Assembly: GCA_031761405.1 (NCBI GenBank)
Contig: JASEVX010000013.1
Location: 46,880,143-46,944,142, forward strand
Reading direction: 5' to 3'
Length of the DNA stretch: 64,000 nucleotides
From: Serripes groenlandicus
Taxonomy: Eukaryota > Mollusca > Bivalvia > Cardiida > Cardiidae
This document shows positions 21,478-34,339 of the stretch, one piece after another; the first letter of the stretch is position 1, and the number at the start of each line of letters is the position of its first letter. Under the pieces are notes generated by a model, which was not told the DNA's origin, searched no databases, and saw only the letters and a list, made by a program, of their open reading frames with translations. The translations under genes were made by a program, and so were the position numbers.

Positions 21478-23177
21478 ACAATAGCTGTCGGAGGACAGCA
21501 CGCTCAACTTTTTAGTGCTTGCCAATAAAACATTTTTGTTGGTGATACAGAAACATAACCAAGTACTTTTATCATATTATTTATAAGCGAAGTACTTTAT
21601 AAGTAAACAAGAGGGCCAAGATGGCCCTAAATCGATCACCTAAATGATAGTTAATTAGAAGCAAACATTTAACTGCAAATATCTGTGAAAATTTGATCAG
21701 CAGTTCAAATGAAACTGCAAGGAGTAGACACTCAGTTAAAGAAATAATTAATCAGTAAAAGCCATTTTTATCTTGAAATCTAACAAGAGCTTTCTCAATT
21801 TCTGATGCTGCAGCAACAAAGGTTCTACACAGAATGCAAGTATTTTAACAATTTTGAAAGAGGACCATCAAAGGCACATTCCTGTGAAGTAACGTTATAA
21901 TTGGTCAAGTGGAATGGTAGGAGTTGTCATTAAATTTTGTAGCTAAAAGTTCAATTTACCCCTTTTGCGATGACGCCTGGTTGATATGATTGTGTAACCA
22001 ATCAAAACGGCTTAAACAAATTAAAAAGAGGATCATTACAGTAAGATTCGTATTATATTTTCTTAAAATCAGACAAACACTTTCATAAAAATGGAATTTT
22101 CAAATTTTGTCATTTTGCCCCTTTTCTGATGCCGCCTGACTGCCATGTTTTTCGACCAATCAGTATGGCTTGAACAATTTTTATAGAGGGTCACCCAAAG
22201 AACATTTCTACCAAATTATATTTGAATCTGACAGGCAGATTCGGAGGAGAAGATTTTTAAAGTTTGGACATTTTGTCCCCTTTCTGATGCCGCAGCAACC
22301 AAAGTTCTCATTGGAATTTTAATCTTTGAACAATTTTGAAAGAGGACCACCAAAGGAACATTCTTGTGATGTTTTGTGGTAATTGGTCTATTGGAATGGT
22401 AGGAGATGGTTGTCATTTGTAGCTAAAAGTTCAATTTACCCCTTTTGTGATGACGCCTGGTTGCTATGATTGTGTAACCAATCAAAACGGCTTAAACAAA
22501 TTAAAAAGAGGATCATTACAGTATGATTCATATTATATTTTCTTTAAATCAGACAAGCATTTGCATAAAAATGGAATTTTAAAATCTTGTCATTTTGCCC
22601 CTTTTTTGATGCCGCCTAACTGCCATGTTTTTCGACCAATCAGTATGGCTTGAACAATTTTTATAGAGGGTCACCCAATGAACATTTCTACCAAATTATA
22701 TTTGAATCTGACAGGCAGATTCGGAGGAGAAGATTTTTAAAGTTTGGACCTTTTGCCCCCTTTCTGATGCCGCAGCAACCAAAGTTCTCAATGGAATTTA
22801 AATCTTTGAACAACTTTGAAAGAGGCCAACCAGAGGAACAGTCCTGTGATGTTTCACGGAAATTGTCCTTGGAGTTTGGGAGGAGATGATGTTTAAAGCT
22901 AAAAGTTAACGCCGGACCGACGACGGACGACGGACATAAAGTGATAGGAATAGCTCACCTGAGCCTTCGGCTCTGGTGATCTAAAAAGGGAATTGTTACA
23001 AAAATCTTAACCAAGGTGTGACACCAATGTGCCGAGGCGAGTAGTATAGCTAGCCTTTTCTTCGAAAAGTCAATCTAAATAAGTGAATTCTTACAAAAAA
23101 CTTAACCAAGGTGTGACACCAATGCAGACACCGAGGCTAGTAGTACAGCTAGCCTTTTCTTCGAAAAGGTCGAGCTA
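21478..23177 (+). mobile_element. Hairpin-type element, family 2, host of a family-3 copy
   Basis: Start ACAATA, hairpin GCTGTCGGAGGACAGC, arm GCTCAACTTTTT. The remainder after the nested 21607-22987 element is short. The 3' tail is duplicated: CTTCGAAAAG followed by TCAATCTAAA (to about 23077) and again CTTCGAAAAGGTCGAGCTAA (to 23177). Confidence 0.72.
21607..22987 (+). mobile_element. Hairpin-type element, family 3, second copy
   Basis: Same start, hairpin and arm as 10632. Two long tandem body units of about 480 bp; tract GACGACGGACGACGGAC; 3' hairpin GAGCCTTCGGCTC; arm; CTAAAAA. Nested in the family-2 copy at 21478. Confidence 0.82.
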
Positions 23178-23645
23178 AGACTAAACAAATGACATAAAAA
23201 CATAAAACATATTCAGTATAAATTATTCTCCATTTAAATAAAAATATAACTCAAGATGTTTGTCAAACATCATGCCAGTAGAGCTAAAAAATCAACATAT
23301 ATATTTGAAATTGTTTGTATTTTCAAGACGGACAAAACGTACATGTTCTAGTTAGTGATCTTTGTTAAATATAACATGAAGAAAGGCCTATGGCAGAACA
23401 GTTGAATAAAATAGTGTTTAGAACTATTAGAACTTTTATACATATTCACTATTTTCAACCATTTGTGTGCCTTTCGGTATTAAAATCAGAACAGTTTGAT
23501 GTTGGAAATTGGTCAGAGGTTGGGGTTGAAACTTCTGTTTCTGTTCGGGGTTGGTTCTGGTTCTCGGGACTTAGTCTCGGCTAGATACAAAGAAATCTTT
23601 GAGGTAGAAATGGGATGATCAACAGGGTCAATATTGAGGGCGGAT

Positions 23646-23816
23646 TCAACAAGGTTTGTTCTGTCGAATCAACAGCTTCTCCAAAGTCAACATTGTCTCC
23701 GTATTGATAACCGAAGCCGGACCATTTTTAGATTGAAAACAATTAAGCAAATGTTTCTGTGATGTGTGAGACGTCTTTTTTAAACGCTTGACTAAGAACT
23801 TTCCATTACGCGACAT
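23646..23816 (-). CDS. Short ORF in hAT-like element, possible transposase N-terminal exon
   Basis: A 56-residue frame (start ATG 23814-23816, stop TGA 23646-23648), basic at its N-terminus (MSRNGKFLVKRLKK) and reading LLNCFQSKNGP further on. It lies inside the hAT-like element 21100-24560, outside its nested insertions. hAT transposases often begin with a short basic exon like this, but no BED finger or DDE motif follows. Function inferred from position only. Confidence 0.25.
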   Translation of the reverse strand: MSRNGKFLVKRLKKTSHTSQKHLLNCFQSKNGPASVINTETMLTLEKLLIRQNKPC

Positions 23817-24827
23817 GGTTTGTTTTGAAATTTAAGATCCAGGTAGTTAATTTTAACACAAAATCATTACATAAGGCATCCAATTATTGGCTATAAATTA
23901 AATTTTAACCAATCAGAATCCAGCTTATAAAGAAAGCAAATGACTCATTTAATGCATACAGACAAATCCGAAACAACCAATAAAACTGAGGGTGCGTTTT
24001 CGTTTTTCTTCACTTGATTATTGGATTAATCTATGTCTAGTAATTCGTTTGTAGAGATTAGTTACACTTTATTTATCGTGTATAAACAAACAAAGACAAA
24101 CAGAGCTCACTTCAATTAAAGAGAAACGAACCCGCAATTCTGCTCTGTTTTTTACCTCACCCTATAATTAGGGACAAATCCTGGTTCCCTGTTTTATTCG
24201 CCAAAAAATTGAAAATCAATTACCAGAGAAATATGAAAAACTATCGTTATATGGAATTCAGTCATGTATAAAGTTGTTTTCGTGACAGCAAAGTTGTTTT
24301 CGCTATCTAGCTATACCGCTTCCACAAAGCTTTAAGTGAAAGTACACACGATGCTATATGTGATTTAGGGTCGTAATTTATCGACTTCGTGAGTTATTAC
24401 TATATATTGCATGCCTGTATATTTTGTTAAAATGATTTGGTGGATATATATAGTGGAGCATTTCTTTTTATTTGAACTTGCCCGCAGACAAGTCAACAGG
24501 GAAATCCTACTTGCCCAACCATAAAATTACCTGTGTCAGACAAGTGGGGCCACACCCCTGATAATACAGTCAAGTAACCCTTAGCAAATCATAACCAATA
24601 GTGGATCACTTTAATGTTTAAGACACTTTAACTAATTCATCAGACAAAATTGTTGTGTGTAAATTTGGCAAGTAAGTACTTTATAGTAGGGAATGGACCA
24701 AGTACGCGAGTACCCGAGTACTCGGTCGGACGTCCGAGTACCGGTTATCAAAATAGGTATTCGAGTACTCGATTATTTATTTTCCATTTTTTCTATCTTT
24801 CATCTGATAAAAGTATGTTAAAAGTAA

Positions 24828-26015
24828 ACAAGATGTGTTTGTGAAACACTGATGCCCCCCAATGGCAACATCTTGGTCAAAGGTCAAGGTCGCCAGGTCA
24901 AAAATGTTGATACTGACAGAAAGGTCATGTCACAAGGAATACACATGTGAAATATGGTAGCCGTACCTGTTATGGTTGAAAAGTAGTCGTCAAGGTTAAA
25001 GTTTTTTTTCGAGAATGGCAACATCTAGGTCAAAGGTCAAGGTCGCAAGGTGAACATTTTGGTAGTGACAGAAATGTCATGTCACAAGGTATACACATGT
25101 GAAATATGGTAGCCGTACCTGTTATGGTTCAAAAGTAGTCGCCAAGGTTAAAGTTTTTATCGAGAATGGCAACATCTAGGTCAACAGTCAAGGTCGCAAG
25201 GTGAAAAAGTTTGGTACTGACAGAAAGGTCATGTCACAAGGTATACACATGTGAAATATGGTAGCCTTACCTGTTATGGTTCAAAAGTAGTGGGGAAGGT
25301 TAAAAAAAAAATTGAGAATGGCAACATCTAGGTCAAAGGTCATAGTCGCAAGGTCAAAAATGTTGGTACTGACAGAAAGGTCATGTCACAAGGAATACAC
25401 ATGTGAAATATGGTAGCCGTATCTGTTATGGTTCAAAAGTAATGGCCAAGGTTAAAGTTTTTTTCGAGAATGGCAACATCTAGGTCAAAGGTCAAGGTCG
25501 CAAGGTCAAAAATGTTTGTACTGACAGAAAGGTCATGTCACAAGGAATACACATGTGAAACATGGTAGCCGTACCTGTTAGGGTTCAAAAGTAATGGCCA
25601 AGGTTAAAGTTTTTTTCGAGAATGGCAACATCTATGTCAAAGGTCAAGGTCGCAAGGTCAAACATTTTGGTACTGACAGAAAGGTAATGTCACAAGGAAT
25701 ACACATGTGAAATATGGTAGCCGTACCTGTTATGGTTCAAAAGTAGTGGTCAAGGTTAAAGTTTTTTTCGAGAATGGCAACATCTAGGTCAAAGGTCAAG
25801 GTCGCAAGGTGAAAAATTTTGGTACTGACAGAAAGGTCTTGTCACAAGGAATACACATGTGAAATATGGTAGCCGTACCTGTTATGGTTCAAAAGTAGTG
25901 GTCAAGGTTAAAGTTTTTTTTGTGAAGACAGACAGACAGACGTGCAGACGTGCGGACAGACAGGCCAAAAACTATAATGCCCCCCGAATCGGAGATTCCG
26001 GGGGGGGCATAATAA
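24828..26015 (+). mobile_element. Hairpin-type element, family 5 (GTGTTTGTGAAACAC)
   Basis: Start ACAAGAT, hairpin GTGTTTGTGAAACAC, arm ATGCCCCCC; tandem units of about 151 bp with AGGTCAAAGGTCAAGGTC; a GACAGACAGAC tract; 3' hairpin around CCGAATCGGAGATTCCGG; arm GGGGGGCAT; end AATAAAA. Inserted in the hAT element 24687-27149. Confidence 0.85.
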
Positions 26016-26582
26016 AAACTTAAAATGTATTGAATCTGTTTTTCTTATTGAGTTTATGCATATATGTTTCTCTCTTCAATGTATATATATGTCTATTTTG
26101 TTATCTGTCATGTTTGTTTACGGCGATGTAAAATAACTTTATATGCCGAATAAATAAACTTGAAACTATTAAGAAAGTCGGTAAATCAGCAGTGAAGGTA
26201 AATTAAACAAACAGCTAACAACTTTTCGTCTGAAGATGGTACTTAATCCATTTTAATCGGCGATTTGATTGTAAGCGAGAGTCCTTTACGAACAACGTGA
26301 CAAACAGGTAGTCAGCGATATCAATATAATCTCCAGTCAATTAGCAACCATATATGTCGAACAACATGTCAAACGAGGAGGGCCGTCTGTTTTTCACACT
26401 TTCGTCGTAATAGTGCTTTCAATTGGCGACACATTTTAAATTAGATAGTTGTAAGAAATACACATCAATATGATTCGATAAGAACTGTTGCAATTGTTTG
26501 AGTAATTGTTCATCAAATCATTAGAACAATCTGCTATCATTTTTATCTATTCAAACGAAAGGAAAACAACAAAATTACATCC

Positions 26583-26702
26583 ATGCCTCTTGCTAAATCA
26601 GCCGCCTGGAAACATTTCAAGCGCACAGCAGACGACAAGTCAGTTAATTGCATGTAGTGCAGATATTACGGACACCGATTATTTCGAAAACCGAAAGAAA
26701 AA
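26583..26702 (+). pseudogene. BED-type zinc finger relic of a hAT transposase
   Basis: Frame starting ATG 26583 reads MPLAKSAAWKHFKRTADDKS, VNCM, stop, CRYYGHRLF. The SAxWKHF segment followed by a CxxC pair is the start of a BED zinc finger, the DNA-binding domain at the N-terminus of many hAT transposases. A TAG sits between the two Cys codons. It lies in the hAT-like element 24687-27149. The rest of the transposase was not found. Confidence 0.6.
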
Positions 26703-27157
26703 ACCCCATTCTGATTGTTGATTTATGTTCCTTATTTTCATCAATTTTCTTTTATTAAATGTATTGTTTACATTCTTGGTATTGTTTTCCATCCACCATT
26801 TGACTTGCTTTTTTCCCCCGCGACTTTAAAGAGATATACAGTCTGCACCCAAACGTTTGGATGTTTACGCCAATGCAAATTCTGGATGTATTTGTTGAAT
26901 TATTTTGTTTTCAAAAATAAAACCACTTTTTTTTCAAATATCAAATATTCAACATAGCGACGAAAACAAACACATGTTTGTTCTTATAAAATCAATTCAA
27001 ATTAAGTGCACGAGGACAATACTATTCTGAGAGACAAGACGTTTGATGAACGAATTTACAAAATGTGATTTCTTGTGAGTACCCGAGTACTCAATTGGAA
27101 GAGTTTACGAGTACCTGAGTACTAATATCGGTACTAGTTCCCATCCCTACTTTATAG

Positions 27158-28456
27158 TATTATTTAAATACACAATAAAAATATTGTTTGTCGGACTTCA
27201 AATTCATATGTATCATCAGAACACCTGATACAAGTGTTTACGTGACCCAGTTATTTCTACCTTATTTTGAAGAGTACATGTGTTTTTAGCGGGAACAGCT
27301 AATCTTAATTATGTTTGTTATTTATGTCGACATTTTATGAAAGACAAATACATACATCTATTGAAATGTAACAAATCATTCTCATTTGTCTTTGCATGTT
27401 TACACTGAAGCGATAATAGAATAGCTAGGTGAGTTACCAGATCGCTATTTTGTTTGTATGCATGACTGAGTCTGTGGGTTTTTCTCAAAATTATGTTTGT
27501 ACAATTTAGCCATTCCCAACGATGCTAGTGATTAAATCGGAAATCTATCAATACAAATCTTCTGTTAGATAAAACTCATCTTGTACAATAACAGCTAAAA
27601 TGTTGCTTGAGATAACCAAGTCCGACAAATCCATTGCATGGAGCCCGTGGGCTACCACTATAATTGCATTTTCAAATGAAAGCCCACCGGGCTACTGTTT
27701 ACTCCTGTGTCTGGTAGCCCGGCCTAATTTTGAAATGAGAATTTGGGTCAATGACATTCATGACCCGACGACCCCGATCATTCTTGAATGTAATTATAGC
27801 CAATAGTGTAAGAGAGTCAACTCCGATGTTTACATTCAGCGCTGTTTACCGATTTCTAATTCTTAGCAGGGAACCATGATTAACATTGCGCAATTATCAA
27901 AATGGCGGCTATGTTGCGAATAATACTGTAACACATGAAACAAATTTAACTTTTTGTTGTCTGTCATTGTTTTTGACAATATTTTATGATTTAATAACTA
28001 CATTGAACCTGATAAATTAGACTTTTGGTTAATTATACAATTGATTCTTATTTAATATGTCTTTCTTTGTAAAACTGACCCTCGTATCGTATGCCCTGTT
28101 TCGGTGACGTTTTATTTTTTTATCTCTAATTTGAAGAGTTTTATTGCATTATTTGATTTTCTGGTCTCAAGTTTGAACATTTCTGTCCAAAGCTTTTGAA
28201 TCTTTTGTAAATATGGATAAAAAACATACATTTCTTGCAGAATATTTTACATAAACTAGCAAAAAATAATCTTGAAAAACCAATTTTCTCCTATCTGTCA
28301 AGCTCCACCAATAAGTCACTTTTCCAAATGTCCTTTCTTTTAACTGAATGCTGCACTTCAGATCTTTTGCAACACAGTCATGTTATTTGAATTGGTCACT
28401 ACCCTTTAAATTATGTACATGGTGTGCTTTTAATATTACCTTTGTACAGAAGTAGA
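27158..28456. other. No gene seen; short inverted GC motifs
   Basis: Between 27644 and 27730 the motifs AGCCCGTGGGCTACCA, GCCCACCGGGCTAC and GGTAGCCCGG form a local inverted cluster, related in complement to 31030-31075. The rest is AT-rich without recognisable content. Confidence 0.5.
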
Positions 28457-30997
28457 ACAAGAGGGCCATGATGGCTCTAGTTCGCTCACCTGAATTATAC
28501 AATGTAATGCAATGCAAAACACATCAAAATAATTATTCTGAATGCAACCTCCACAGTTATTACAAGATTTTCCTTCATTTGGCCTAGTGATCTATATTTT
28601 TATGCCCCCCCGGAATCTCCGATTCGGGGGGCATATAGTTTTTGGCCTGTCTGCACGTCTGTCTGTCTGTCTGCACAAAAAAAACTTTAACCTTGACCAC
28701 TTCTTTTGAACCATAACAGGTACGGCTACCATATTTCACATGTGTATTCCTTGTGACATGACCTTTCTGTCAGTACCAACATTTTTGACCTTGCTACCTT
28801 GACCTTTGACCTAGATGTAGTTTTTAGCCTGTCTGCACGAAAAAAACTTTAACCTTGACCACTACTTTTGAACCATAACAGGTATGGCTACCATATTTCA
28901 CATGTGTATTCCTTGTGACATTATCTTTCTGTCAGTACCAAAATGTTTGACCTTGCGACCTTGACCTTTGACCTAGATGTTGCCATTCTCGAAAAATACT
29001 TTAACCTTGGCCATTTCTTTTTAACCATAACAGATACGGCTACCAAATTTCACCTGTGTATTCCTTGTGGCATGACCTTTCTGTCAGTACCAACATTTTT
29101 GACCTTGCGACCTTGACCTTTGACCTAGATGTAGTTTTTGGCCTGTCTGCACAATTTTTTTTTAACCTTGACCACTACTTTTGAACCATATCAGGTACGG
29201 CTACCATATTTCACATGTGTATTCCTTGTGACATTACCTTTCTGTCAGTACCAAAATGTTTGACCTTGCGACCTTGACCTTTGACCTAAATGTTGCCATT
29301 CTCGAAAAAAAACTTTAACCTTGGCCATTACTTTTGAACCATAACAGATACGGCTACCATATTTCACATGTGTATTCCTTGTGACATGTCCTTTCTGTCA
29401 ATACCAACATTTTTGACCTTGCGACTTTGACCTTTGACCTAGATGTTGCCATTCTCATTTTTTTTAACCTTCCCCACTTCTTTTGAACCATAACAGGTAA
29501 GGCTACCATATTTCACATGTGTATACCTTGTGACATGACCTTTCTGTCAGTACCAAAATTTTTCACCTTGCGACCTTGACCTTTGACCTAGATGTTGCCA
29601 TTCTCGATAAAAACTTTAACCTTGACAACTACTTTTGAACCATAACAGGTACGGCTACCATATTTCACATGTGTATACCTTGTGACATGACCTTTCTGTC
29701 ACTACCACAATTTTCACCTTGCGACCTTGACCTTTGACCTAGATGTTGCCATTCTCGAAAAAAACCTTTAACCTTGACCACTATTTTTGAACCATAACTG
29801 GTACGGCTACCATATTTCATGTGTATATCTTGTGAAATGACCTTTATGTCAGTACCAAAATTTTTCACCTTGCGACCTTGACCTTTGACCTAGATGTTGC
29901 CATTCTCGAAAAAAACTTTAACCTTGACCACTACTTTTGAACCATAACAGGTACGGCTACCATATTTCACATGTGTATTCCTTGTGACATGACCTTTTTG
30001 TCAGTACCAACATTTTTGACCTTGCAACCTTGACCTTTGACCTAGATGTTGCCATTTGGGGGGCATCAGTGTTTCACAAACACATCTTGTTTTACCTGAT
30101 ATTCCAACATGGACTAGATATCGTCAAGACAATATTCTGACAAGGTTTCAACTTGCTCAAAGTAAAAATGTGGCCTCCAGAGTTTGAATAATATTTTCCT
30201 TTATTGACCTAGTCTCTGATCCAATATGACCCATATTTGAACTTGACCTAGATATAATTCCGTCAAACATTCCGACCAAATTTCAAGTTGCTGTAGCAAA
30301 ATATGCATATTCTACAGAGTTAACAAGATTTTCCTTCAATTTGGCCTAGTGACCTAGATTCTGACTCAATATGACCCGTATTTTGAACTTGACCTAGATA
30401 TCTTTAAGATAAAATTAAAAACTGCTGAACCAAAAATTGCGGCCTCTAGAGTGTTAACAAGATGTTCCTTAATATTACCTACTTTTTTGACCCAACATGA
30501 CCCTTTTCGAACTTGACTTACATATCATCAAGACAAACATTCTGATAAAGATTTAACATGCTCAAGCTAAAAATGCAGTATCCAGAGTGTTAACAAGATT
30601 TCCCTTCAATTTGGCCTAGTGACCTATTTTTTAACCCTATTTGAAATTGACCTAGATATCATTCAGATAAACATTCTGACAAAATTTCAAATTACGGCCT
30701 CTAGGGTGTTAACAAGATTTTCCTTCAATTTGACATTATGACCTACTTTTTTACCCAACATTACCCATGCTCGACTTGACCTACATATCATCAAATCAAA
30801 TATTCTGATAAAGTTTCAACATGCTCAAGTTGAAAATGTGGCCTCTAGAGTGTAAACAAGATTTCCCTTCAATTTGGCCTAGCGACCTAGTTTTTGACCG
30901 GGCAAATGTTGATGACTCACAACCACGCTGGACGGACGCCGGACAAAATGTGATCACAATAGCTCACCTTGCACTTCATGCATCGGTGAGCTAAAAA
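28457..30997 (+). mobile_element. Hairpin-type family 1 variant with a different body
   Basis: Start ACAAGA, hairpin GGGCCATGATGGCTC, arm TCGCTCACCTGA; end GCATCGGTGAGCTAAAAA. The body is tandem units with CTTCAATTTGGCCTAGTGAC and TTGACCTAGATATC, unlike the units at 5223. A family-5 element is inserted antisense at 28597-30090. Confidence 0.78.
28597..30090 (-). mobile_element. Hairpin-type element, family 5, antisense and nested
   Basis: Reverse orientation: on the plus strand it opens TATGCCCCCCCGGAATC (3' hairpin) and closes GCATCAGTGTTTCACAAACA then CATCTTGT (complement of the ACAAGATG start). The body is about nine tandem units of roughly 150 bp with TGACCTTTGACCTAGATG. Nested in 28457-30997. 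Confidence 0.85.
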
Positions 30998-31399
30998 AAA
31001 AACAACCATAAAACACACAAGCATCCGCGATAGTTCAGGCTACCAGCTTCAGCCCAGTGAGCTACCACACAATTCTAAAATTTGTCGGACACTGTGAACC
31101 CCCCCCCCCCCCCCCATATCACAACATCACGTGATCCCGTTTCTACAATTGATATGGTAATGTACTGGTAAACCAGTGTCGCTAAACAGAGTCTGGTGGT
31201 CAAATATCCCATAATATCACTGTTTGGTTATTTTTTTGTATTGTATTTTTTAATTTGTAATGAATATAATTAAGTGTTATTGTATTATATAAGTTAAAAA
31301 AAAATGTATTTGCCTATTTTAGTTCATTTTCAAGTGATATAGAAATATTTTATGCGTGAATTAGGACACTGGTAGAGTCTGGTCAATATTAAGCAATAA

Positions 31400-32597
31400 A
31401 TACAATGATTTTTAAGTTATAAAAAGTTTAATTTGATTCATGTGTCAAATTATATATTCATTTCTTATATTGTTTCAGCTGATAATCTGGAAGATAGTTC
31501 AAGAGTGAGGATTTTTAACGATTACATTGTGTTTCATAAATCAAAATGGCTGTCGTGAAATTTCTGTTTATAATGCGGCCCTATCGCACATCCTGAACGA
31601 GTAATACACTTAATTCTCTCTCTATTATGCGTCAACTAATTGATTAGGTGTGATCAACAGATTAGTGTTATAATTATATTATAACAATACCAAGATTTTA
31701 AATGTATGAAAACTTCTTGATTGGAATAATTTTATGTTTTATATTTCATTAACATTAATTAAACGGCTAACTTTATTTTGCGTAACGGAATTGAACAAGT
31801 GATGGGGCACCAGACAGGGAATATCTGTTTCCATACTTATATATTGTATCTGCTGTTTGAAACAAGCCAACACATTAACCCTGCATCAGGGCTACGAAAA
31901 ACCGATAAATTGCCGGTTTAAACCGTTTTTAATCTTAAAACAAGTAACTATATCGGTCCAGGAATTTTTATAAATTAAAACTAATATAAAATCGGTCCAG
32001 GAATTTCTATAAAGCTAACTATATAACACCTCTGCTACAGGTCACTTTGTAAACAGAGTCATCTGTACACCTTCGAGATAGTCACTTACCGTGACGTAAA
32101 CAGGATTATCGATCCAATTAACTTTGACAATCGTGTAAACCAGGGACAATATATACACGGTCCCTGTGTAAACTGATAGATAATGCCAATCAGAATACCT
32201 CGGTGATGAATGGATGACGGAATTACCCGAGAAAATCCCATTAAATGCATGCGGTGATAATTTCATGCATCTGATTGGCTGTTTGGGTTATTAGGGAATT
32301 TCCATAGGTCACGTGACCTTTGTAACCCCCTTTCAAGATGGCATGGAAAAAGGGATATTTACGAAAAGTGTCGTAAAAATAAATTTGTCACTGTATATTT
32401 TATAAGGCAGAAGTTTTAACTTCATTTCATTTAATTTGTCCTTCGATACATTAGTGAAAGGGCTCAACGAAATTTACTTGCGATGTTCAAAAAGTCAAAT
32501 GACAGGCTTGGCAACGCTAATTATGTTGACAAAGTGAACTGAGTCAAACCGGTTCATAATTACTCAGCTGGGTAAATTTTTTAATGTACTTACCTAA
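31400..32597. other. MULE interior, no coding sequence recognised
   Basis: Continues the left inverted end and then AT-rich sequence. A 74-codon minus frame at 32042-32266 has no recognisable motif. Confidence 0.5.
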
Positions 32598-33773
32598 ACA
32601 AGAGGCCCATGAGGGCCTATGCTCTACTGGTATGGTTCTTTGGTCATTTTCAATCAAGAGCATGTATGTATGGTGAAGATCGGATAGTACATGGAGGCTC
32701 TTTTGTGTTCACAAGCTGTATTATAGCAATTTTTACAATTTCATGTGCCATAATCCAGTCTTGCATGGGCAGATCTAGCTGGTTTTCAAAAGGAACCAAG
32801 CTCTCATCAATATTTAACTACTATCTAAGTTTGGTGAAGATCATATAGTAAATGGAGCCTCTATTGTGTTCACATGCTCAATTATAGCAATTTGGACAAT
32901 TTCAAGGGCCATAATCCAGTCTTGCATGGGTGGATCTGGCTGGTTTACGAAAGGAACCGAGCTCTCATAGATATCTTACTACTGTATAAGTTTGGTTGAG
33001 ATACAATCAAAAGTGAAGACTGTATCGTGTTAACAAGCTCTTTTATAGCAATTTTGAGCATTTCAAGGGCCATAATCTAGTCATGCATGGGCGGATCTGG
33101 CTGGTTTTCGAAAGGAACCGAGCTCTCATGGATATCTAACTACTGTATAAGTTTAGTTGAGATACAATCAAACATGAAGACTGTATCGTGTTAACAAGCT
33201 CTTTTATAGCAATTTTGACCATTTCAAGGGCCATAATCCAGTCATGCATGGGCGGATCTGGCTGGTTTTCGAAAGGAACCGAGCTCTCATAGATATCTAA
33301 TTACTGTATAAGTTTGGTTGAGATACAATAAAAAGTGAAGACTGTATCGTGTTAACAAGCTCTTTTATAGCAATTTTGACCATTTCAAGGGCCATAATCC
33401 AGTCATGCATGGGCGGATCTGGCTGGTTTTCGAAAGGAACCGAGCTCTCATAGATATCTAACTACTGTATAAGTTTGGTTGAGATACAACCAAAAGTGAA
33501 GACTGTATCGTGTTAACAAGCTCTTTTATAGCAATTTTGACCATTTCAAGGGCCATAATCCAGTCATGCATGGGCGGATCTGGCTGGTTTTCGAAAGGAA
33601 CCGAGCTCTCATGGATATCTAACTACTGTATAAGTTTGGTTGAGATACAATTAAAAGTGAAGACTGTATCGTGTTAACAAGAAATTGTTTACGGACGCAC
33701 GCACGCACGCACGGACGACGGACAAATCGCCACGACATAAGCCCTTCTGGCCTTTGGCCAGTAGAGCTAAAAA
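32598..33773 (+). mobile_element. Hairpin-type element, family 4 (GGCCCATGAGGGCC)
   Basis: Start ACAAGA, hairpin GGCCCATGAGGGCC, arm GCTCTACTGG; six units of about 161 bp (marker CATGCATGGGCGGATCTGGC); tract ACGCACGCACGCACGGACG; 3' hairpin GGCCTTTGGCC; perfect complementary arm CCAGTAGAGC; end TAAAAA. Inside the MULE. Confidence 0.87.
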
Positions 33774-34339
33774 TGGCTTTCTCTTATTATTTCAGGCATG
33801 GTAATTCCAAAACAACAAAGACCTTTTTTGTAGTAAATGTTTTATTTTTATGTAGACAAAACAAAGTTAACCGTACAGATAAGAAAAATGTATTTTCTGT
33901 GCGAAACCAATAATTTTCTAGTACTTACGGGTCGAACAATCTTAAGTACGAACGAGCAATGTAAACACACATTGTAAACAAACATGCGCGGTTATGTTCC
34001 TCTGCAAATTTTGGAAAATTATGATTTGTAAAGTACTTCTACATTGACATTAACGAGCTATGACACTATTATGCAACCATCTATGCAAGGTAACCTGCAA
34101 TAAACATGAAATTCGTGTATATTTTTTTTTAAAAGAGTTTCAATGTAAAAAAAAATAACGGGGGGGGTTGAAATATATTCTGAACCGATTGAGATTTCAA
34201 AATTTCCGGAGCCCTGCCCTGCATGATACAAAGGCTCCATCAAAATCTGAAAACTTACAACATAGGGTTTCAGGTTTATACTATACAAAGGACCCTAATA
34301 AACCAAAAACGGTCTGCTGTAGAGGCATCAAATGTAGTC

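Larger units (their letters stand above)
21100..24560. mobile_element. hAT-like DNA transposon with nested elements
   Basis: Ends are inverted repeats of about 125 bp beginning CAGGGGTGYGG, a hAT-style terminus: left CAGGGGTGCGG at 21100, right the complement ending CACACCCCTG at 24560. Flanking 8-bp sequences are ATAATATT (21092-21099) and ATAATACA (24561-24568), 6 of 8 alike, as expected for an aged hAT duplication. The inverted ends share a stretch coding TTGAACTTGCC-like sequence on opposite strands. Inside lie two nested hairpin-type elements (21478-23177) and a short ORF. About 1.7 kb is left after removing the nested parts; probably non-autonomous. Confidence 0.75.
24687..27149. mobile_element. 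hAT-like transposon, exact 8-bp target duplication
   Basis: Perfect flanking duplication CTTTATAG at 24679-24686 and 27150-27157. Inverted ends: left TAGGGAATGGACCAAGTAC, right (complement) TAGGGATGGGAACTAGTAC, each followed by runs of GAGTACCCGAGTACTCG. An 8-bp duplication plus this terminus fits hAT. A BED-finger relic lies at 26583. A 1.19-kb hairpin-type element (24828-26015) is nested inside. Confidence 0.9.

Noticed and set aside
24880..25920. Regular ~150-bp repeats as a possible CRISPR array
   Set aside because: Units are contiguous tandem repeats without unique spacers; the context is eukaryotic.
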